Positions 53,871 through 62,892 of a stretch of 64,000 bases of DNA are shown in pieces. The DNA comes from Confluentibacter sediminis. Lineage in GTDB: Bacteria > Bacteroidota > Bacteroidia > Flavobacteriales > Flavobacteriaceae. The notes beneath the pieces were generated by a model that made no database searches, was not told the DNA's origin, and saw nothing but the letters and a program-made list of their open reading frames with translations. A program made the translations under genes and the position numbers. The stretch lies in the NCBI RefSeq assembly GCF_003258355.1, contig NZ_QKPO01000003.1, positions 1 to 64,000 of the forward strand. Reading direction: 5' to 3'. The stretch's first letter is position 1. Each line of letters begins with the position of its first letter.

Positions 53871-55070
53871 TTAAAATACTAAGAGGTTAATATCATTATA
53901 TTTTAAATCAAACCATTCACCAACAGATTTACTTGTTAAAATACCGTGGTAAAAATACAATCCATTTTTTAAACCTTTATCAAATCGTAAAGAATTTTCA
54001 ATACCACCATCCTCGGCTATTTTTAATAGATATGGAGTGAAAATATTACTAATTGATATAGAGGCTGTTCGTGAATATCGCGCAGGGATATTAGGTACAC
54101 AATAATGAATAACACCGTGTTTTATAAATGTAGGGCTTTTGTGCGTAGTAACTTCGCTTGTTTCAAAACATCCCCCCATATCAATACTAACATCTATTAT
54201 AATAGATCTTTTCTTCATGGATTGTACAAGTGTTTCAGACACTATAATGGGAGCTCTATTGTTTCCTCTAACAGCTCCTATAACGACATCGCAACGCTTC
54301 AATGCTTTTGTTAAGTTTTTTGGTTGTATTGTAGAGGTGTAAAGTGGTCTGCCTAGATGGGTTTGAATTCTACGTAACTTAGTAATAGAGTTATCGAATA
54401 TTTTTACATTTGCACCCAATCCCAAAGCGCTCCTTGCAGCAAATTGACCTACCGTTCCCGCACCTAAAATAACCACTTCAATAGGGGGGACGCCACTTAT
54501 ATTTCCAAACATTAAACCATTTCCTTCTACGTCATTTGATAATAATTGAGCGGCTATTAAGACGGATGCCGTGCCTGCAATTTCGCTTAACGATCTTACG
54601 GCAGGGTATGAGCCATCTTCATCACGAATAAATTCAAATGCCAAAGCCGTAATGCGCTTAGAAGCTAAAGCTTCAAAGTACTTTTTAGTCTGTGTTTTAA
54701 TCTGTAATGCCGATATTAGTATGGCTTGAGGATTTAACAGCTTTATTTGTTCTAAACTAGGGGGCTCCACTTTAAGTACCATGGGGCAGGCAAATACTTT
54801 TGCGGTATCTTTAGTTATTTCGGCACCAGCTTCGCTATAGTCTCTATCTGTAAAGCTGGCACCATCACCAGCTCCAGATTCCATTAAAACTTTATGGCCA
54901 TTACTTACAAGAGCAGAAACAGCATCAGGAGTTAAACAAACCCTTTTTTCTTGAAACGCGGTCTCTTTTGGGATTCCAATATATAGTTCTCCTTTACGTT
55001 TAAATATTTCAAGTTTTTCTTCTTGAGGCAACAATTGTTGCTTGGTAAAAGGAGATGGTAAATCTGACAT
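53871..55070 (-). CDS. Alanine dehydrogenase
   Basis: 399 residues from the ATG at 55070. The 34 upstream in-frame codons (Phe/Lys-rich) lie in an AT-rich leader and are not conserved in the family. Substrate part: IGIPKETAFQEKRVCLTPD and ESGAGDGASFTDRDY; NAD-binding VILGAGTVGQFAARSALGLG; and DVSIDMGGCFETS. It interconverts pyruvate/ammonia and alanine. The sequence resembles both alanine dehydrogenase and the transhydrogenase alpha subunit, but no transhydrogenase beta partner is near. Confidence 0.88.
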   Translation of the reverse strand: MSDLPSPFTKQQLLPQEEKLEIFKRKGELYIGIPKETAFQEKRVCLTPDAVSALVSNGHKVLMESGAGDGASFTDRDYSEAGAEITKDTAKVFACPMVLKVEPPSLEQIKLLNPQAILISALQIKTQTKKYFEALASKRITALAFEFIRDEDGSYPAVRSLSEIAGTASVLIAAQLLSNDVEGNGLMFGNISGVPPIEVVILGAGTVGQFAARSALGLGANVKIFDNSITKLRRIQTHLGRPLYTSTIQPKNLTKALKRCDVVIGAVRGNNRAPIIVSETLVQSMKKRSIIIDVSIDMGGCFETSEVTTHKSPTFIKHGVIHYCVPNIPARYSRTASISISNIFTPYLLKIAEDGGIENSLRFDKGLKNGLYFYHGILTSKSVGEWFDLKYNDINLLVF

Positions 55071-55215
55071 TTTTTTTATTTTAAAGAAAAATGAAATTAC
55101 GAATATTTTTTTTGTTAAATCAACACAAATAAAGAAATATTTCAATAAAAAAAATATAAGAAAAAGTTTCAATATGGATATGTAATTAACTGATAGCTTT
55201 TTAAATAAATTATTA

Positions 55216-55223
55216 TAAGTTTG
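55216..55223 (+). promoter_or_regulatory. -7 box of the 55241-57682 barrel gene
   Basis: TAAGTTTG, exact consensus, 17 bp upstream of the start codon, so the leader is very short (about 11 nt). Confidence 0.5.
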
Positions 55224-55240
55224 TAATTATAAATGTATTT

Positions 55241-57682
55241 ATGCCGATAAAATCAATAGTTTGTTTGTTCTTTACGATTCCATTTTCTTTGGTTGCGCAA
55301 GATTTAACTTTAAGTGGAAAAGTTATAGATGCCAATAATAAGCCTATAGCCTATGCGAATGTTGTTTTGTTAACCGAAGATGATTCTAAAATAATAAGTG
55401 GGACAACAACAGGTGATACTGGTTTTTTTAAAATCGATAATCTAAAAAAAGGAAGTTATCACCTGAGAATAACTTATCTAGGTTTTAAAGCATACATGCA
55501 AAATATAGCATTGAGTTCTAGTATAAGTCTTGATACTATGGTATTAGAAGAAGACACAGAACAGTTGGAAGGTGTTATGGTAGTAGCAAAAAGACCCACT
55601 GTAAAAAGATTGGTTGATAGGTTGGTGTTTGATGTTGAAAATTCTACACTTTCAAATAATAATGTGCTTGATGTTTTAAAATATTCACCGGGGGTTTTTG
55701 TTAATGATGGAAAGATAACCGTAAAAAATAGTGAGCCTGTGATTTATATAAACGATAGACGAATACATTTATCATCGTACGAAGTCCAACAACTTTTAGA
55801 AGGAACCTCGGCAGCGAACATAAAATCTATAGAAATCATTACAAATCCACCGGCTAACTATGAAGCAGAGGGCGGTGCTGTTATTAATATCATAACAAGC
55901 AAAAACATCATCGCTGGCTATAATGGAAGTATTTTTGGAAATTACAAGCAAGGTTTTGAATACCCAAAATATACTGCTGGAACCAGTCATTTTTTTAAAA
56001 CTGAAAAGCTGAATACCTATATCAATTATAGTGTGAGTCCTCGGAAGGATTTTAGGCATAATGATGAATTTGTTAACTTTTTTGATTCAAATGGAGACGA
56101 TGCCACCAGTTGGATTACCAATTATAATAGAATCAAAAAATCTTTAGATCATAATATAAACGCTAATATTGATTATGATTTTGACGAGAATAATAGTTTA
56201 GGATTCTCATCAAATATGCTTATTTCAACAAGAGAAAACACTAGATTTGATGTTAATTCAATAACTGAGGTATTCCACTCAAGTAAAGTATTAGATTCCT
56301 TGTTTGAAACCAATAAATCCTTAGTTAGTGAAACAATCAATTATGCGTTTACATTGGATTATGTTCATAAATTTAAACGAGAAGGAGAGAAGCTTTCCTT
56401 AAGTGCTCACCATACCAATTATGATTATTCTGATTATCAAAATGTTGACACAGGTTACTTTTACCCCAATACAGAAACGTCTTTTAGGTACAATAAATTT
56501 CAAACATTTTCCAGTCAATACATAAAACTATATACAGTACAGGTTGACTATGAATTACCTATAAATGAATCCTCTCAATTACAAGCGGGAGCTAAAATTT
56601 CGAGTATAGATTCAGAAAGTGTTTTGAAACAATATAATTTTGTGAATGGTGATAAGGTTGAAGATTTATTAAATTCGGATACCTTTTTATATGATGAAAT
56701 GAATTATGCAGCGTATATCTCATATTCTAAAGATTGGGAGCGTTGGAGTTTACAAACTGGATTAAGAACGGAGTATACCAATATCACTGGTAATTCGTTG
56801 CTAAATAATGAATTGAACACAAGTGAATACGCAAAATTTTTCCCATCCATTTATATTTTAAATCATCTCAATGAAAATAGCAGCATTTATTTTAATTATA
56901 AAAAGCGTATTTCCAGACCGAGATATAGCGAGTTAAACCCTTTTAAATACTATTTTAATGATAATACGTATAGTACAGGCAACCCTAATTTAAAACCTCA
57001 AATTGACGATGTTTTTACATTGGGTTACACATTCAATAAAAATTACACATTTGAGCTTTATTATCGCTATGAAAACAATCCCTCTTTAGAAATAGTATTT
57101 CAAGAAAATAACAATAACATTTTAAAATATATAAATACAAACATAGATCATAGCATCACTTATGGCTTGGATTTTATCACATATACCAAAATAGCACCAC
57201 GATGGTATTTATATGGGCTAGCTTCCGTTTTTTATTACGATAATAAATTTTATGCATTAGAAAGCAATAATGAATTGATATCTAATAATAAATGGTCTTT
57301 GTATACCCAAATAAATAATTATTTTAGTTTTTTAAAAGATGAAAGTTTGACTTTGGATCTTTCATATACTTATATATCTCCAATAGCAGATGGAGCTAAT
57401 ATAACTAGTGAAAGATTGGGATTAAATGTTAACATTAAAAAAACATTTTGGCAAGGGAAAGCGTCGTTAAATTTAGGTGTCGAAGATATTTTTAATACTC
57501 AAAATTTTAGCACTTCTACAAAGTATTTAAATCAAGATGTGTTTCTTAAAACAAAAATGGAAAATAGACTATTTGTATTTGGTTTTAATTATAAATTTGG
57601 TAATTCAAAATTAAAAAACAACACTAAAGAAATGGATTTAGAGGAATTGGAAAGACTTACTAAAAAATCATCTAGCTTCTAA
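55241..57682 (+). CDS. Outer-membrane beta-barrel protein of the TonB-dependent receptor superfamily
   Basis: 813 residues. Signal peptide 1-19 (FSLVAQ region), carboxypeptidase-regulatory-like domain (about 22-100), plug (about 110-225: RLVFDVENSTLSNNNVLDVL, then VIYINDRRIHLSS) and an OMP_b-brl_3-type barrel with the RISRPRYSELNPFKYYF strand typical of the group. It is the same family as the 14605-17121 product but without the basic Gly tail; it ends LTKKSSSF after a charged stretch. Its stop overlaps the stop of the next, convergent gene by 4 bp. Confidence 0.9.
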   Translation: MPIKSIVCLFFTIPFSLVAQDLTLSGKVIDANNKPIAYANVVLLTEDDSKIISGTTTGDTGFFKIDNLKKGSYHLRITYLGFKAYMQNIALSSSISLDTMVLEEDTEQLEGVMVVAKRPTVKRLVDRLVFDVENSTLSNNNVLDVLKYSPGVFVNDGKITVKNSEPVIYINDRRIHLSSYEVQQLLEGTSAANIKSIEIITNPPANYEAEGGAVINIITSKNIIAGYNGSIFGNYKQGFEYPKYTAGTSHFFKTEKLNTYINYSVSPRKDFRHNDEFVNFFDSNGDDATSWITNYNRIKKSLDHNINANIDYDFDENNSLGFSSNMLISTRENTRFDVNSITEVFHSSKVLDSLFETNKSLVSETINYAFTLDYVHKFKREGEKLSLSAHHTNYDYSDYQNVDTGYFYPNTETSFRYNKFQTFSSQYIKLYTVQVDYELPINESSQLQAGAKISSIDSESVLKQYNFVNGDKVEDLLNSDTFLYDEMNYAAYISYSKDWERWSLQTGLRTEYTNITGNSLLNNELNTSEYAKFFPSIYILNHLNENSSIYFNYKKRISRPRYSELNPFKYYFNDNTYSTGNPNLKPQIDDVFTLGYTFNKNYTFELYYRYENNPSLEIVFQENNNNILKYINTNIDHSITYGLDFITYTKIAPRWYLYGLASVFYYDNKFYALESNNELISNNKWSLYTQINNYFSFLKDESLTLDLSYTYISPIADGANITSERLGLNVNIKKTFWQGKASLNLGVEDIFNTQNFSTSTKYLNQDVFLKTKMENRLFVFGFNYKFGNSKLKNNTKEMDLEELERLTKKSSSF

Positions 57683-58224
57683 AAATATTGTCTAATTCTA
57701 TCCCAAAAGTTTTTTGGAGATATTTTAAATTCATCCTCTAGTTCTTCCATGGTTTTTGATACTGTATTTATTTCATTGAATATTTTAGCTCTTATTAAAT
57801 AAATTGAAGGAACAATTATTGCCATAATTGGTATTAAATAAATAAGTTGATTGGAATCAATATATTCAAAATCAGAACCTATAGTGATAAATATTTGATA
57901 TGAATACATTGAAATTGGAACTAATAATGAATGATACCACCAATGACGACATGTAAAAAACCAAATTATTAAAAGAAGTAAAGGAACTATTTTACTGGTA
58001 AGAACCCACATGGATGCATTGGCATCCTGATAAAATCCACTATTATAAGTAAATAAAAAAGTGTTCCAAGTTTTTTTAACTGGAACACTTTCATATAAGT
58101 AAAATAAATAAGGTGTTATTGCAATTAATGTAGCAATAATACTTCCTAATATTAAACTCTTCCTATCCTGCTGGTGGAACTTTGATTTTAGCTTTTTCAA
58201 TTTTTGCTCCATTTGGGCTAGCAT
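57679..58224 (-). CDS. Four-span membrane protein of unknown function
   Basis: 181 residues from the ATG at 58224 (a second ATG at 58212 gives 177). A strongly basic N-terminus (MEQKLKKLKSKFHQQDRKS) is followed by four helices (about 24-43, 70-88, 95-112, 122-142) and a cytoplasmic tail with EELEDEFKISPKNFWDRIRQ. The first ~20 codons overlap, in another frame, the 3' end of the small secreted peptide gene. No named family recognised. The overlap suggests the two are translated together. Confidence 0.75.
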   Translation of the reverse strand: MLAQMEQKLKKLKSKFHQQDRKSLILGSIIATLIAITPYLFYLYESVPVKKTWNTFLFTYNSGFYQDANASMWVLTSKIVPLLLLIIWFFTCRHWWYHSLLVPISMYSYQIFITIGSDFEYIDSNQLIYLIPIMAIIVPSIYLIRAKIFNEINTVSKTMEELEDEFKISPKNFWDRIRQYF

Positions 58225-58294
58225 TTACTGCTTGAGCTGTAAACAAAATTCCTCCGAAGATTGCGATTGCGATTAAATAATTTTTAGTTTTCAT
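58163..58294 (-). CDS. Small secreted peptide precursor (43 residues) overlapping the next gene
   Basis: ATG at 58294, stop at 58163-58165. The first 25 residues form a textbook signal peptide (MKTKNYLIAIAIFGGILFTA, ending VNA). The mature part would be only about 18 residues, SPNGAKIEKAKIKVPPAG, basic and Pro-ending. It overlaps the following membrane-protein gene by 62 nt in a different frame. It has its own promoter (-7 TAAATTTG). A secreted signal, toxin or lipid-binding peptide is conceivable; no homologue with known function comes to mind. Confidence 0.65.
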   Translation of the reverse strand: MKTKNYLIAIAIFGGILFTAQAVNASPNGAKIEKAKIKVPPAG

Positions 58295-58322
58295 TTCTAT
58301 AAGGGATTAATTAATTAATACC

Positions 58323-58354
58323 CAAATTTAGATAAAGCCTAAATCGCAGATTTG
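58323..58354 (-). promoter_or_regulatory. Promoter of the small peptide gene with a palindrome upstream
   Basis: -7 box TAAATTTG on minus (complement of 58323-58330), 28 bp upstream of the ATG. The palindrome AAATC-GCA-GATTT (58341-58353) occupies the place where the -33 element should be, which suits an operator. Confidence 0.45.
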
Positions 58355-58449
58355 ATTAAAATGTTAAAATTATGTTAAAAACATTGATTTTTAAAATTTT
58401 ACCTGTGGATTTACCGTAAAAACACAAAATTTGGAGAAATTATAGTTGT

Positions 58450-58899
58450 TTATTTTTGGTTGCTCAGCATATTTTTAAGGTTAAACTCGTTTTTGTTATT
58501 CAATTTTAATGTTCTAGAATTGTCTGGATTTTGTACCAAATCAATTCGATCATAATATATTGGCACTATACTTTCGATTTTTTCAGGCCATTCAATGAGA
58601 CACCAATTGTCTGAAAACAAATAATCTTCAATTCCAAAACTATAAGCTTCTTCAATATTTTTAATTCTATAAAGATCGAAATGGTAAATTAATATATTGT
58701 CAGCTTCATATTCATTAACTATCGAAAATGTTGGGCTACTAACGTCGTCATTGCTACCCAGTAATTTAACTATGGATTTTATAATGGTTGTTTTACCAGC
58801 ACCCATATCCCCATAAATTAATATTGTTTTTGTTGTTAAATTGGCAATGAGTTGTTTTGCAACATCATTGATATTTTCAATGTTGTAAATTATTTCCAA
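58450..58899 (-). CDS. tsaE: tRNA threonylcarbamoyladenosine biosynthesis ATPase TsaE
   Basis: 149 residues, typical. Walker A is GDMGAGKTT (about 31-39), and the later motifs SSPTFSIVNEYE, YHFDLYRI and LIEWPEKIE are those of TsaE. It drives the TsaB-TsaD complex that makes t6A37 in tRNAs. It lies 81 bp downstream of porX on the same strand. I recall porX-tsaE-alanine dehydrogenase as a conserved order in this family; here other genes (55.2-58.3 kb) stand between. Confidence 0.95.
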   Translation of the reverse strand: MEIIYNIENINDVAKQLIANLTTKTILIYGDMGAGKTTIIKSIVKLLGSNDDVSSPTFSIVNEYEADNILIYHFDLYRIKNIEEAYSFGIEDYLFSDNWCLIEWPEKIESIVPIYYDRIDLVQNPDNSRTLKLNNKNEFNLKNMLSNQK

Positions 58900-58980
58900 G
58901 GTTATATAATATGATTACAATAATATAAATAATATTTTAATAAAACTAGTGCAAAATGTATTTTGACGATGTTTTTTGCT

Positions 58981-60543
58981 TTACATGGATTGTTTGGGAT
59001 TAAAGACTATAAATGGAATAATCATTTCTTCAAGGGAGATACCTCCATGTTGATAGGTGTTTCTATAATAGCTTACATAGTGGTTATAGTTATTTTGATA
59101 AGCTAAAAATATGTCATTCTTAGCAAAAATAAAAGAACTACTCATAGTAATGGAAGGTAAGTGGGCTATTTTAGGATCTTTTACAACATAAACATCTTTA
59201 GATTCGTAACTTAAACTTCTGCCTGTTTTATATCTGAGATTTAAACTAGTATCTCTATCTCCTATGACTTTAGACGGATTTTTAACATTAATAGTGCCAT
59301 GGTCTGTAGTTAATATAAGTTTAAAACCCAGTAGGTGGGCTTGATTGATCATTTCTAATAAAGGTGAGTTTTTAAACCAGCTCAGTGTTAACGATCTATA
59401 GGCTTTATCATTAGCCGCTAATTCTTTCACAACATCCATTTCTGTTTTTGAATGTGAAAGCATATCTACAAAATTATATACAACCACAGTTAAATCATTA
59501 TTTTTTAACGATTTAAAGTTTTCCAATAATTTTTTACCAGATTTTAAATTGGTTATTTTATGGTATTCGTGTGTTAAATGATTCAGTCCAAGCCGTTTCA
59601 TTTGAGTTTCTAAAAATTCAGCTTCAAATAGGTTTTTACCCCCTTCATCCGTATCATTTTTCCAATACTTTGGAAATAATTTTTCCATATCACTCGGCAT
59701 TAAGCCTGAAAAAATAGCATTTCTCGCATATTGTGTGGCAGTTGGTAAAATGCTGAAAAAAGCTTCTTCTTTTTCTTTTTTGTAATAGTTGCTAATAATG
59801 GGTTCAAAAACTTTCCATTGATCATATCGTAAATTATCAACAACTACTAATAGTGTTGGTTTCTCTTTGCTTAATTCGGGTACTATTTTTTCTTTAAAGA
59901 GGGTATGGGACATTATCGGGGCTTCTGCATTTCCCTGAAACCAGTTGGAATAATTTTTTTCTATAAACTTGCCAAATTGGGAGTTGGCTTCAATTTTTTG
60001 GGAGTCTAAAATTTCAGCCATGCCAATGTCTTCAATATCTTCAAGTTGAATTTCCCAATAAATAAGTTTTTGGTACAAACTAACCCATTCTTCATAAGAA
60101 TTTACCATAGCCAATTCCATCGCTATTTTTCTAAATTCCTGTTGATAATTGGAAGTCGTTTTTTCTGAAACTAATCTAGAATGATCTAGATTCTTTTTTA
60201 AACTTAATAAAATTTGATTTGGGTTTACAGGTTTTATGAGGTAATCGGCTATTTTATTGCCAATAGCTTCTTCCATGATATATTCTTCTTCACTTTTTGT
60301 AATCATGACAACAGGTAAATTATCTCTACGTTCTTTAATTTCATTTAAAGTTTCAAGACCAGTTAAACCTGGCATGTTTTCATCTAAAAAAACAATATCA
60401 AAATTTTTATCTTCAAGTATTTCAATCGCTTCCGTGCCACTTTTACATGTAGTGACGGTGTAGTTTTTTTTCTCAAGAAATAAAATGTGTGGTTTTAATA
60501 AATCAATTTCATCATCAACCCAAAGTATATTTATGTTATTCAT
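58981..60543 (-). CDS. porX: PorX: response regulator fused to a PglZ-type phosphatase, T9SS regulator
   Basis: 520 residues from the ATG at 60543. CheY-like receiver domain (1-120) with acidic pocket D10/D11 and phospho-acceptor D54 (FLDENMPG); helical linker; and an alkaline-phosphatase-superfamily PglZ domain (about 205-510) with metal/nucleophile motifs VVVDNLRYDQW, ILPTATQYARN (Thr nucleophile) and LTTDHGTINV. PorX works with the kinase PorY and controls type IX secretion. PorY is not in the window. The gene is divergent from the HD phosphohydrolase. Confidence 0.96.
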   Translation of the reverse strand: MNNINILWVDDEIDLLKPHILFLEKKNYTVTTCKSGTEAIEILEDKNFDIVFLDENMPGLTGLETLNEIKERRDNLPVVMITKSEEEYIMEEAIGNKIADYLIKPVNPNQILLSLKKNLDHSRLVSEKTTSNYQQEFRKIAMELAMVNSYEEWVSLYQKLIYWEIQLEDIEDIGMAEILDSQKIEANSQFGKFIEKNYSNWFQGNAEAPIMSHTLFKEKIVPELSKEKPTLLVVVDNLRYDQWKVFEPIISNYYKKEKEEAFFSILPTATQYARNAIFSGLMPSDMEKLFPKYWKNDTDEGGKNLFEAEFLETQMKRLGLNHLTHEYHKITNLKSGKKLLENFKSLKNNDLTVVVYNFVDMLSHSKTEMDVVKELAANDKAYRSLTLSWFKNSPLLEMINQAHLLGFKLILTTDHGTINVKNPSKVIGDRDTSLNLRYKTGRSLSYESKDVYVVKDPKIAHLPSITMSSSFIFAKNDIFLAYQNNYNHYVSYYRNTYQHGGISLEEMIIPFIVFNPKQSM

Positions 60544-60544
60544 G

Positions 60545-60581
60545 TATATTTGTTTGTAATAATTAATAAAGATCAAAGTTT
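60545..60581. promoter_or_regulatory. Crossed -7 boxes of porX and the HD gene
   Basis: Plus: TATATTTG (60545-60552), exact, for the HD gene. Minus: AAACTTTG (complement of 60574-60581), one mismatch, for porX. Each box lies close to or beyond the other's transcription start, so the two transcripts overlap at their 5' ends and initiation should be mutually exclusive. Confidence 0.5.
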
Positions 60582-61806
60582 GCCGACTAATAACAAACTC
60601 AAAATATTAAACGACCCAATTTACGGATTTATTACTATTCCAAATCCTCTTATTTTCGATTTAATACAGCATAGGTATTTTCAACGCTTAAGACGAATTA
60701 CTCAAATGGGTATGTCTTATCTGGTTTATCCTGGTGCTCATCATACACGCTTCCATCATGCTCTAGGTTGTGTTCATTTAATGCAGCAAGTGGTTAATGT
60801 GCTTCGTTTTAAAGGTATTGTCATTTCTAAAGAAGAAGAAGATGCGCTTTATAGTGCTATTTTATTGCATGATATAGGTCATGGCCCTTTCTCTCATGCG
60901 ATGGAAAATAGTATTGTAAATAATGTGTCTCATGAGCAAATTTCTCTATTATTTATGGAGAAGTTGAATGCTGAATTTAACTCAAGTTTAACGCTAGCCA
61001 TTAAAATTTTTAAAGGAGATTATCACAGGCCTTTTATGTGTGAACTTATCTCTGGACAATTAGATATGGATAGGGCAGATTATTTAAAGCGAGATAGCTT
61101 TTACACGGGTGTTGCTGAAGGCAACATAAACAGTGAACGATTAATTACCATGCTGAATGTGGTAGATGATAAGTTGGTTATTGAGGAAAAAGGTATTTAT
61201 AGTGTTGAAAAATTTATTGTTGCCAGGCGTTTTATGTATTGGCAAGTCTATTTACATAAAACAGGTTTAGTTGCCGAGCAACTATTAATTAGAACTTTAA
61301 AGCGGGCAAAAGAATTAAACAAAATAAAAAAACTCAATACAAGTAAATCACTGGAGTACTTTTTAAACAATGAAATTTCTATTGAAAATTTTAATGATGA
61401 GACCTTAGAAATATTTTCTCGATTAGATGATTATGATATTATTTTAGCGCTAAAGGAATGGCAACATCATGACGATTTTGTATTGAGTCATCTATCTGAA
61501 ATGATAATAAATAGAAACTTGCTGAAAATTAAATTGAAGAATAAAAAAATAAAAGAAGAGGAATTAAAATCACATATTCAGCATGTAATGGACCGATTAA
61601 AACTTACAAAGAAAGAAGCTGAATATTTTGTATTTATGGGAGAAATTTCTAATCAAGCCTATCAACTTAATCACCATAGCATTAATATTTTGCATAAATC
61701 TGGAAAGATTGAAGATATAGTAAAAGCATCAGACCAGCTTAATGTAAAAGCCTTGGCCAAACCTGTTACAAAATATTTTATATGTTATCCTAAGGAAAAA
61801 CTTTAG
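60580..61806 (+). CDS. HD-domain phosphohydrolase (SAMHD1/dGTPase-like)
   Basis: 408 residues from the TTG at 60580; the TTG at 60550 lies within the -7 box and cannot be used. HD motifs: TRFHHALGCVHL, LLHDIGHGPFSHAMEN (HD pair) and, later, LDMDRADYLKRDSFYTGV (last Asp). The start NDPIYGFITIPNPLIFDLIQ and the LRRITQMGMSYLVYPGA segment are typical of the cytoplasmic nucleotide triphosphohydrolases of this group. It likely hydrolyses dNTPs; direct evidence is lacking. Confidence 0.9.
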   Translation: MPTNNKLKILNDPIYGFITIPNPLIFDLIQHRYFQRLRRITQMGMSYLVYPGAHHTRFHHALGCVHLMQQVVNVLRFKGIVISKEEEDALYSAILLHDIGHGPFSHAMENSIVNNVSHEQISLLFMEKLNAEFNSSLTLAIKIFKGDYHRPFMCELISGQLDMDRADYLKRDSFYTGVAEGNINSERLITMLNVVDDKLVIEEKGIYSVEKFIVARRFMYWQVYLHKTGLVAEQLLIRTLKRAKELNKIKKLNTSKSLEYFLNNEISIENFNDETLEIFSRLDDYDIILALKEWQHHDDFVLSHLSEMIINRNLLKIKLKNKKIKEEELKSHIQHVMDRLKLTKKEAEYFVFMGEISNQAYQLNHHSINILHKSGKIEDIVKASDQLNVKALAKPVTKYFICYPKEKL

Positions 61807-61817
61807 TACATTTTTCC

Positions 61818-61825
61818 TATTTTTG
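61818..61825 (+). promoter_or_regulatory. -7 box of the lpxD operon
   Basis: TATTTTTG, 39 bp upstream of the lpxD GTG start and 12 bp after the HD gene stop. Confidence 0.5.
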
Positions 61826-61863
61826 CCGGATTAAGTAATAAAAAAACAATAAAGATTAAGCGT

Positions 61864-62892
61864 GTGAAATTTACAGCACAACAAATAGCAGGGATTTTAG
61901 AAGGTGATGTGGAAGGGAATCCAGATGTTGAAGTTTCTAAATTATCAAAAATAGAAGAAGGATCAGAAGGTTCTTTAACATTTCTTTCAAATCCAAAGTA
62001 CAATCATTTTATATATTCAACAAATGCTTCTATCACAATCGTTAATAAAACATTTAAACCTGAAAATGGTATTAAAACCACTCTTATAAAAGTAGATGAT
62101 GCATACAAGGCTTTTTCAAAGGTATTAGAATATTACAACTCGGTAAAATTCAATAAACAAGGTATAGAACAGCCTTCTTTTATATCAGAGTCTTGTAAAA
62201 AAGGGGATGATATATACATAGGCGCTTTTTCTTATATTGGTGAAAATGTTTCCATTGGAAATAACGTGAAGGTCTTTCCGAATACTTATATCGGAGATAA
62301 TGTGTCTATAGGTCATGATACCACTATTTTTTCCGGAGCTAAGATTTATGCCGATACTATTATCGGAAATAATTGTGTGATAAATTCTGGAGTCATTATT
62401 GGTGCAGATGGATTTGGTTTTGCACCCAATGATAATGGTACATACAGTAAGATACCTCAAATAGGAAATGTGGTTATTGAGGATAATGTTGATGTAGGAG
62501 CTGCAACCACCATTGATAGAGCCACTTTGGGTTCAACCATAATAAGACAAGGTGTTAAGTTAGACAATCAAATTCAAATAGCACATAACGTTGAAATCGG
62601 AAAAAATACTGTTATAGCCGCTCAAACAGGCGTTGCGGGATCTGCTAAAATTGGCGAAAATTGTCAAATAGGAGGGCAGGTAGGTATTGCGGGGCATATT
62701 ACTATTGGAAATAACGTAAAAATACAGGCACAATCAGGAATTGGTAGAAGCATTAAGGATAATGAGATTATACAAGGGTCTCCTGCTTTTTCCATCATAG
62801 ATTATAATAAATCCTATGTGCACTTTAAAAATTTGCCCAAAATTGTTAAAAATATTGATGATTTAGAAAAAAAAATAAATGGGAATAGTTAA
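61864..62892 (+). CDS. lpxD: UDP-3-O-(3-hydroxyacyl)glucosamine N-acyltransferase
   Basis: 342 residues from a GTG start ([20 protein letters not shown]). N-terminal uridine-binding domain (about 1-95), then a left-handed beta-helix of hexapeptide repeats (about 105-310) with the catalytic-His region [13 protein letters not shown], and a C-terminal helical part. It transfers the N-linked 3-hydroxyacyl chain in lipid A synthesis. The next gene starts 14 nt before its stop, so lpxD and lpxC-fabZ are translationally coupled. Confidence 0.96.
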   Translation: MKFTAQQIAGILEGDVEGNPDVEVSKLSKIEEGSEGSLTFLSNPKYNHFIYSTNASITIVNKTFKPENGIKTTLIKVDDAYKAFSKVLEYYNSVKFNKQGIEQPSFISESCKKGDDIYIGAFSYIGENVSIGNNVKVFPNTYIGDNVSIGHDTTIFSGAKIYADTIIGNNCVINSGVIIGADGFGFAPNDNGTYSKIPQIGNVVIEDNVDVGAATTIDRATLGSTIIRQGVKLDNQIQIAHNVEIGKNTVIAAQTGVAGSAKIGENCQIGGQVGIAGHITIGNNVKIQAQSGIGRSIKDNEIIQGSPAFSIIDYNKSYVHFKNLPKIVKNIDDLEKKINGNS

